Shown here one piece after another: positions 7,277 through 11,635 of a DNA stretch of 11,635 nucleotides. This DNA comes from UBA1535 sp964371035. Lineage in GTDB: Bacteria > Bacillota > Clostridia > Tissierellales > Sedimentibacteraceae. The position numbers were made by a program, and so were the translations under genes. The notes under the pieces are model-generated. The model saw nothing but the letters and a program-made list of their open reading frames with translations. It made no database searches and was not told the origin of the DNA. How positions within the stretch are numbered: position 1 is the first letter of the stretch; every line of letters starts with the position of its first letter. The DNA is taken from contig CAYJLG010000055.1 of NCBI GenBank assembly GCA_964371035.1, positions 1-11,635 of the forward strand, in the 5' to 3' direction.

Positions 7277-8164
7277 GTGAAAAAAAGACATATTTTAAAA
7301 CATATACAGTATGAACTGTTCTTCTTGCCGGCCTTGGTTGCCTTCACAACCTTTACCATAATACCACTCATCCGAACCCTAATGTATAGTTTCACCGATT
7401 TTGACGGTGTGAGCAAGGAAATGAACTTCGTTGGACTTAAAAACTTTATTAGCGTATTTCAAGACGAGGTTATGCTTCAAGCCTTATTCAACACCCTGCT
7501 TTACACAGTTTGCACCGTAGTAATAATTAATGCATTGTCGTTACCGCTTGCGGTGTTTTTAGATCGACAAACGCGCATTAAAACAGCACAAAGAGCGGTG
7601 TTCTTCTTCCCCTCCATTGTTAGTGGATTGCTTATCGGATACATCTGGGGGTATATTCTATCCCCACTTGATTCCGGTGCGCTCAACTCGTTGTTTGGTG
7701 TGTTTGGACTGGGACCATTCGGATTCACGGCCGACCCGGTTCTCTCCAAAATTAGCATCATCGGTGTTGCTGTATGGATGCACACCGGATGGTACACCGT
7801 TATAAACATCGCATACCTGCAATCGATCTCAAATGAATACTACGAGGCGGCCAGTATTGATGGTGCAAGCAAAATCCAACAGTTTAAAAACATAACCTTT
7901 CCGTTATTAGCGCCCGCCTTAACAATAAACACATTACTGCTACTCACTAACGGGCTAAAGGTTTACGATCTACCATACGCTCTAACAAAGGGTGGCCCCG
8001 GTTTTTCTAACTATACCGTTACCCAGATTATTATACAGCGTGGCATCTCGGAAAAACAGTACGGCGTTTCAACGGCAATGTCTGCAATCTTTATCATTAT
8101 GGTTATGATTATTGCAGTTTTGCAGTTTACCGCTATGAGAAAACGAGAGGAGAATATCGTATAA
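7277..8164 (+). CDS. Sugar ABC transporter permease, MalF-type
   Basis: This inner-membrane permease (295 residues from the chosen start) forms half of the channel of a family 1 carbohydrate importer. It has about six membrane helices, beginning with ELFFLPALVAFTTFTIIPL, and the cytoplasmic EAA loop EYYEAASIDGASKIQQFKNI about 190 residues in, which docks the ATPase. The late KGGPGFSNYT segment is typical of MalF/UgpA-like members. I choose GTG at 7277 because AGAAAGG (7258-7264), a good anti-16S match, lies 12 bases upstream and the protein then begins MKKRH. The in-frame GTG at 7265 would add four residues but directly abuts the same site, leaving no spacing. The stop overlaps the next start by one base (TAATG), so translation of the two permeases is probably coupled. 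Confidence 0.93.
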   Translation: MKKRHILKHIQYELFFLPALVAFTTFTIIPLIRTLMYSFTDFDGVSKEMNFVGLKNFISVFQDEVMLQALFNTLLYTVCTVVIINALSLPLAVFLDRQTRIKTAQRAVFFFPSIVSGLLIGYIWGYILSPLDSGALNSLFGVFGLGPFGFTADPVLSKISIIGVAVWMHTGWYTVINIAYLQSISNEYYEAASIDGASKIQQFKNITFPLLAPALTINTLLLLTNGLKVYDLPYALTKGGPGFSNYTVTQIIIQRGISEKQYGVSTAMSAIFIIMVMIIAVLQFTAMRKREENIV

Positions 8165-8985
8165 TGAAAATAAAAAATCCTTTCACTCTTTCCGATCTGT
8201 TTTTGATTCCAATTGCAGCCCTTTTTCTTTATCCGTTTTACTTTCTGATTATCAGCACATTTAAGACATTAGGCGAGGTTTCAAAAGATCCCACAGCCTT
8301 TCCCGAGCAATTATATCTTGATAACTACATCGAGGTTTTTGAAAAAACTCCGGTAATGCAAGCCTTCTTTAACACCCTAACGATCACTGTATGCTCGGTT
8401 CTGTTAATCGTTGTTATCGGTGTGATGGCGGCGTATCCCGTGGTATTCAACCCTAACAAACTTAACAATGCATTGCTTTCCTATCTAATGATCGGTTTTT
8501 TAGTGCCTTTTCAGGCTATCCTGCTATCACTTTTCGAGGTTATGCAGACGCTGAATTTAATCGATAGTATTTGGGGAATAATTATATTTTATAGTAACGG
8601 TTGCGCCTTAACGGTTTTTTTAGCAGTAGGGTATATGCGCACCATTCCAAAAGAACTGCAACAGGCAGCTATCGTCGACGGTGCCGGCGTTGCAACGATC
8701 TTTTTTAAAATTATCTTCCCGCTTGTAAAACCGATTACTATTACATCCATTATCTTTAACACAATGTGGATATGGAACGACTTTATCGCGCCAAACATCT
8801 TTTTAAACTCTCGTAAAAATGGAACTCTGGTTCTAGAAATTTTTAGAGCTAAGGGACAATTTTCCACCAACTGGCCGGTGTTTATGACAGCCTCGGTAAT
8901 AACCATATTTCCAATATTTATTTTCTATTGCTTTATGCAAAAATATATCATAAAGGGCCTCACAGCAGGTGCTGTAAAGGGATAG
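8164..8985 (+). CDS. Sugar ABC transporter permease, MalG-type
   Basis: This second channel subunit (273 residues) has about six membrane helices and the EAA loop in IPKELQQAAIVDGAGVATIF (161-180). The C-terminus GLTAGAVKG is the classic ending of MalG-type permeases and shows that the reading frame is complete. The ATG at 8164 shares a base with the MalF-type stop and has AGAGGAGA ten bases upstream. It pairs with the preceding permease and the binding protein to form a three-gene importer. The energy-coupling ATPase is not encoded nearby, so a shared MsmX/MsmK-type ATPase elsewhere in the genome is expected; that is known for many Firmicutes importers of this family but is inferred here. 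Confidence 0.95.
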   Translation: MKIKNPFTLSDLFLIPIAALFLYPFYFLIISTFKTLGEVSKDPTAFPEQLYLDNYIEVFEKTPVMQAFFNTLTITVCSVLLIVVIGVMAAYPVVFNPNKLNNALLSYLMIGFLVPFQAILLSLFEVMQTLNLIDSIWGIIIFYSNGCALTVFLAVGYMRTIPKELQQAAIVDGAGVATIFFKIIFPLVKPITITSIIFNTMWIWNDFIAPNIFLNSRKNGTLVLEIFRAKGQFSTNWPVFMTASVITIFPIFIFYCFMQKYIIKGLTAGAVKG

Positions 8986-9016
8986 TTTCAAACACCGTGA
9001 AAGGGCCATTGTTAAC

Positions 9017-9937
9017 ATGACAAGGTTGATTATCGACACTGATATGGGGTGTGACTGTGATGATGCTGGTGCGCTAGCAATAGCTCATACACTTTGCAAG
9101 CTGGAAGAAGCAAATTTGCTGGCCGTCACTCACTGTTGTGACGGGCTTATCCCCTGCCAAGCGATAGATGCTATCAACAGATACTACAACAACGTAGTAC
9201 CTGTTGGTGGTTTTTTTGATAAAACGGGAGTCTACGAAGGCTATAAACGGGGATACACCTGCCAGCTTGCCGAAGAGTTTCATTCCGACATTCGACCTCA
9301 AAATGGTGTAGCGCTATTGCGAAAAACGCTGTGGGAACAACCCGATAACTCGGTTACCCTTGTGGTCATAGGTTCGCTTTACACGATGCATTTGCTACAA
9401 AACAGCAAACCCGACAACATCTGCCCCTTAGAAGGCAAAAGCCTTGTTGGCAGCAAAATTGCCAAGACGGTTGTTATGGGCGGTCGTTTCAAGCAGTATT
9501 GGCCACAACCCTATCGGTTGAACGATGGTTATCTGGTGGAGAGCGAGTTTAACATAAGAGCGAATATATCCGCAGCAATTGATGTTTGCAACAACTGGTG
9601 CGGTGAACTGTATTTCGTGAGTTACGAGCTGGGTTTTCACATAAAAACCGGAGGCGACCTACTAGTTAAAGGGGCTCTTCAAAACCCTGTCCGGCGCGCC
9701 TATCAAATTTTCTGCAACGAAGCAAGGGAAAGTTGGGATCTTATCGCCGTTCTTTACGCAATAAGATCAGACCAAGGCCTATGGACACCATCGAAACATG
9801 GTAAAGTCTCGGTGTCTTCCGATGGCGTGACAACTATGAAAGAGGAAAAACACGGTCATCATCATCTTTTAACCCAAACAGCGCCTGATAACGAGATAAT
9901 AAACCTGTTAGACACATTATTAGGTCAACAACCTTAG
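9017..9937 (+). CDS. Nucleoside-hydrolase-fold protein (inosine/uridine-preferring nucleoside hydrolase family)
   Basis: This 306-residue member of the IU nucleoside hydrolase family would use bound calcium to split N-glycosidic bonds of ribonucleosides or related furanosides. The signature cluster is present as DTDMGCDCDDAGAL, with Asp7, Asp9, Asp13, Asp15 and Asp16. Other family landmarks are DAINRYY (51-57), VVIGSLYTMHLL (116-127), VVMGGRF (152-158) and SEFNIRANISAA (176-187). Where characterised members carry a catalytic His before the last calcium-binding Asp, this protein reads SWDLIAVLYAIR, with Trp240-Asp241. The aspartate is kept and the histidine is not, so activity may differ from inosine/uridine cleavage. 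It lies 31 bp after the MalG-type permease, with AAGGG 11 bases before the ATG, so it belongs to the importer operon. The fold is confident; the substrate is unknown. Its place beside arabinofuranosidase genes makes a furanose-containing substrate plausible. Confidence 0.88.
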   Translation: MTRLIIDTDMGCDCDDAGALAIAHTLCKLEEANLLAVTHCCDGLIPCQAIDAINRYYNNVVPVGGFFDKTGVYEGYKRGYTCQLAEEFHSDIRPQNGVALLRKTLWEQPDNSVTLVVIGSLYTMHLLQNSKPDNICPLEGKSLVGSKIAKTVVMGGRFKQYWPQPYRLNDGYLVESEFNIRANISAAIDVCNNWCGELYFVSYELGFHIKTGGDLLVKGALQNPVRRAYQIFCNEARESWDLIAVLYAIRSDQGLWTPSKHGKVSVSSDGVTTMKEEKHGHHHLLTQTAPDNEIINLLDTLLGQQP

Positions 9938-9960
9938 CCTACCACTCCAAAAACAAACTC

Positions 9961-9982
9961 TCCTGCATCTTTAGCTGCAGGA
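9961..9982. terminator. GC-rich hairpin just after the importer operon
   Basis: TCCTGCA (9961-9967) and TGCAGGA (9976-9982) form a perfect 7-bp stem with an 8-base loop, 24 bases after the nucleoside-hydrolase stop. On the plus strand it is followed by A residues rather than a T run, so it is not a standard plus-strand terminator. On the minus strand a T-rich stretch (GAGTTTGTTTTT) follows. It may be a weak terminator for minus-strand read-through or a 3'-end stabilising stem. Confidence 0.4.
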
Positions 9983-10066
9983 AAAAATAAGAATAGACCG
10001 AATATTCATAGCATAATGATTGTAATCACATTTTTAATACATTTTACTATTTAAGCATAGGAGCTA

Positions 10067-10103
10067 AAAACAAGGACTAATACCTCAAACTAATCCTTGT
10101 TTT
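10067..10103. terminator. Probable bidirectional terminator between convergent genes
   Basis: AAAACAAGGA (10067-10076) and TCCTTGTTTT (10094-10103) form a perfect 10-bp stem around a 17-base loop that contains CTAAT twice. The A/T flanks give a T run on the 3' side in both directions: four T on plus and five on minus. This fits an intrinsic terminator serving both the importer operon and the cardiolipin synthase transcript. The loop is longer than usual, which lowers confidence. Confidence 0.5.
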
Positions 10104-10200
10104 ACGCAACTGTTTTTATAGAATTCGAGTTTAACTTAGCATAACATCACCTGTCCAACACACTCTGTATTGGTGTCTTTAACCATTTATTTATCCATAG

Positions 10201-10272
10201 TCAACATCGAATATGCCTAACCCCTCTTCCTCCACTGCCAAAACTGCTTTTGATTGTAATAATGGTATTCAT
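10201..10272 (-). pseudogene. Truncated remnant resembling the N-terminus of a cytidylate-kinase-like protein
   Basis: On the minus strand AAGGAGG (10287-10281) stands eight bases before ATG 10272, an ideal ribosome binding site. The frame runs only 23 codons to TGA at 10203-10201. The peptide contains ITIKSSFGSGGRG, very like the P-loop opening (ITISREFGSGGRE-type) of the cytidylate-kinase-like family common in Clostridia. After that the similarity stops, and no remaining part of a kinase is recognisable further downstream. It starts 40 bases after the cardiolipin synthase stop, so it would be co-transcribed with it. Most likely it is the stub of a gene removed by deletion or decay. A functional micropeptide is possible but less likely. 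The family match is from memory of the motif, not a search. Confidence 0.5.
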
Positions 10273-10311
10273 ATATGTTTCCTCCTTAAAGTTTTCAAAA
10301 GCAAGCTGCAA

Positions 10312-11635
10312 TTAAAATAATGGTGTAACAATTTTGACAAGTGATACATAGACCTTTTTATACCACTTTTCGTTGTCACAATCTTCTATACTCATCTTCT
10401 TACAGAGCTCCAACGTGTTAAGAAAATCTTTTTTTTGCTCTAATACTGCATTTGCCTTGTAAAGCCACACTCCACATTCAAAGTGGTGATACAGACTCCT
10501 GTAATCAAGATTTACCGTTCCCATGGTGGCTATTGTATCATCGCTCACAAATGTTTTGGAATGAATGAAACCCGGAGTATATTCGTAAACCTTTACACCT
10601 GCTTCAATAAGAGGTTTATAGAATGAGCGTGTCACCCAGTGGACATACCATTTGTCGCCGACATGAGGTGTTATAACCCTTATGTCAATTCCACGCTTTG
10701 CTGTACCTAAAAAAGTATTTAGCACCTCATCATCTACAACGAAGTATGGTGAGGTAATATAAACATAGTCGCTTGCTTGATTGAGTATGTTTTGGTAAAT
10801 CCTCTGCGCCACATATTCTTTGTCAAGTGGGTTATCGGAATACGGTTGAACAAATCCTTTTTCGTCATTGCATGGTATGAAAGGTTTTTGCGGTTTGAAT
10901 TGATTAAAATCTTCGTCTTTATCGCTGAAAAAACACCAAGTTTGCATAAACATAACCACAAGGGAAAAAACAGCATCCCCTTTTAACATTATGGCACTGT
11001 CCTTCCAATGACCATGCTTGGGGTACACATTGATGTACTCATCCGATATGTTAATGCCACCTGTAAATCCTACCTCACCATCTATTACAACGATTTTACA
11101 GTGGTCACGATTTTGAAGCACGATATTTAGCCTTGCTCTAAGCGGGTTTATCACCTCGCATTTTATGCCAAGTTTTCTAAGTGTTATATGGTACCCGTTG
11201 GGTAATACTCCTACACAACCTGCATCGTCATACATCACTCTGACGTCTATACCTTCGCTTGCCTTTTTCGTGAGGATTTCCAGTATTTCGCCCCACATTT
11301 TTCCTTCACCTATAATAAAATACTGCAAAAATATGTAACGCTTTGCTTTCCTTAGCTCCTCTTTCAGACATTCAAATTTTACCTCACCCAGCTCTAAATG
11401 TTTGGTAGTTGTGTTTTGGTGTACAGGGTAACCGCTAACGTTGTGGATATATCTTGATTGAGTGGCAATTAGGTGATCAGTTTCTTTTAACAAAAAAGAG
11501 GTGGTTTCGTCTTGTTTTAAATATTTTTGTGTATTTTCCTGTGCAATTTTTAGTTTGTTTTTGTATTTTTCATCCAGTATAGGCTCACCAAGCAACATAT
11601 ACAGGGCAACACCGAAAATAGGAAGAACTAAAATG
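10312..11635 (-). CDS. Cardiolipin synthase, two-HKD phospholipase D family (5' end beyond the window)
   Basis: This membrane enzyme condenses phosphatidylglycerol into cardiolipin. Both catalytic HKD motifs are intact: HCKIVVID (166-173, counted from the Met codon at 11598), followed by GFTGGINISDEY, and HSKTFVSD (346-353), followed by TMGTVNLDYRS. The spacing is normal for bacterial cardiolipin synthases. The Met at 11598 is probably internal: the frame stays open to the right edge and encodes the hydrophobic stretch ILVLPIFGVALY directly before it, matching the end of the second N-terminal membrane helix of Firmicutes enzymes. The true start therefore lies beyond the window. The gene converges on the sugar importer operon and has no functional link to it that I can see. 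A small kinase-like remnant follows 40 bases after its stop. Confidence 0.93.
   Translation of the reverse strand, partial: ILVLPIFGVALYMLLGEPILDEKYKNKLKIAQENTQKYLKQDETTSFLLKETDHLIATQSRYIHNVSGYPVHQNTTTKHLELGEVKFECLKEELRKAKRYIFLQYFIIGEGKMWGEILEILTKKASEGIDVRVMYDDAGCVGVLPNGYHITLRKLGIKCEVINPLRARLNIVLQNRDHCKIVVIDGEVGFTGGINISDEYINVYPKHGHWKDSAIMLKGDAVFSLVVMFMQTWCFFSDKDEDFNQFKPQKPFIPCNDEKGFVQPYSDNPLDKEYVAQRIYQNILNQASDYVYITSPYFVVDDEVLNTFLGTAKRGIDIRVITPHVGDKWYVHWVTRSFYKPLIEAGVKVYEYTPGFIHSKTFVSDDTIATMGTVNLDYRSLYHHFECGVWLYKANAVLEQKKDFLNTLELCKKMSIEDCDNEKWYKKVYVSLVKIVTPLF

Larger units (their letters stand above)
9938..10311. other. Convergent intergenic region, 374 bp
   Basis: This AT-rich stretch separates the plus-strand importer operon from minus-strand cardiolipin synthase. 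It holds two hairpins (9961-9982 and 10067-10103), one more copy of TTATGCTAA on the minus strand (10144-10136), and a 23-codon minus-strand remnant (10272-10201). I see no full-length gene, tRNA or mobile-element end in it. Confidence 0.7.

Noticed and set aside
9938..10311. Possible mobile-element or attachment site in the intergenic region
   Set aside because: There are no terminal inverted repeats, target duplications, integrase or tRNA end. The inverted repeats present are compact hairpins that fit terminators.
1..11635. CRISPR array, tRNA, rRNA or toxin-antitoxin pair
   Set aside because: No regularly spaced repeats, cloverleaf-like segments or paired small genes were seen on either strand.

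Overview
The window comes from a low-to-mid GC Gram-positive, most likely a gut-type Clostridia/Firmicutes member. This rests on strong AGGAGG-type ribosome binding sites, a YesM/YesN-type two-component pair, a lipoprotein solute-binding protein, and a Firmicutes-type cardiolipin synthase. It contains one coherent carbohydrate-uptake locus (about 1-9940) and, on the other side of a convergent intergenic region, an unrelated membrane-lipid gene (10312 to the right edge).

Left arm, minus strand, in transcription order: a YesM-type sensor histidine kinase (5742-3934), an AraC-type response regulator (3852-2416), a 190-bp leader with its own probable promoter and a hairpin, a family 43 glycoside hydrolase (2225-1341), and a family 51 alpha-L-arabinofuranosidase (from 1309, running off the left edge). 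Neither hydrolase has a signal peptide, so both should act in the cytoplasm on imported oligosaccharides.

Right arm, plus strand, divergent from the kinase across a 161-bp promoter region: a lipoprotein sugar-binding protein (5904-7214), two MalF/MalG-type permeases (7277-8164 and 8164-8985), and a nucleoside-hydrolase-fold protein (9017-9937). No ABC ATPase is present, so the importer must borrow one encoded elsewhere. The simplest reading is a regulon for arabinose-containing oligosaccharides: the kinase senses an extracellular cue, the regulator switches on importer and hydrolases, the importer brings in oligomers, and the two hydrolases trim them. The substrate is inferred from the enzyme families and is not proven by the sequence.

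The most interesting non-coding signal is a shared element upstream of both the importer operon and the hydrolase operon. It includes an exact TTATGCTAA and matches at 22 of 31 ungapped positions, and is a good candidate for co-regulation by the local response regulator.

The stretch 9938-10311 lies between convergent genes. It holds two hairpins and, on the minus strand, a 23-codon remnant with a near-perfect ribosome binding site. The remnant resembles the P-loop start of cytidylate-kinase-like proteins. To its right is cardiolipin synthase, whose N-terminus continues past the window edge. I saw no tRNA, rRNA, CRISPR array, insertion sequence or phage gene. The locus is a recognisable sugar-utilisation cluster rather than a clearly new kind of system.
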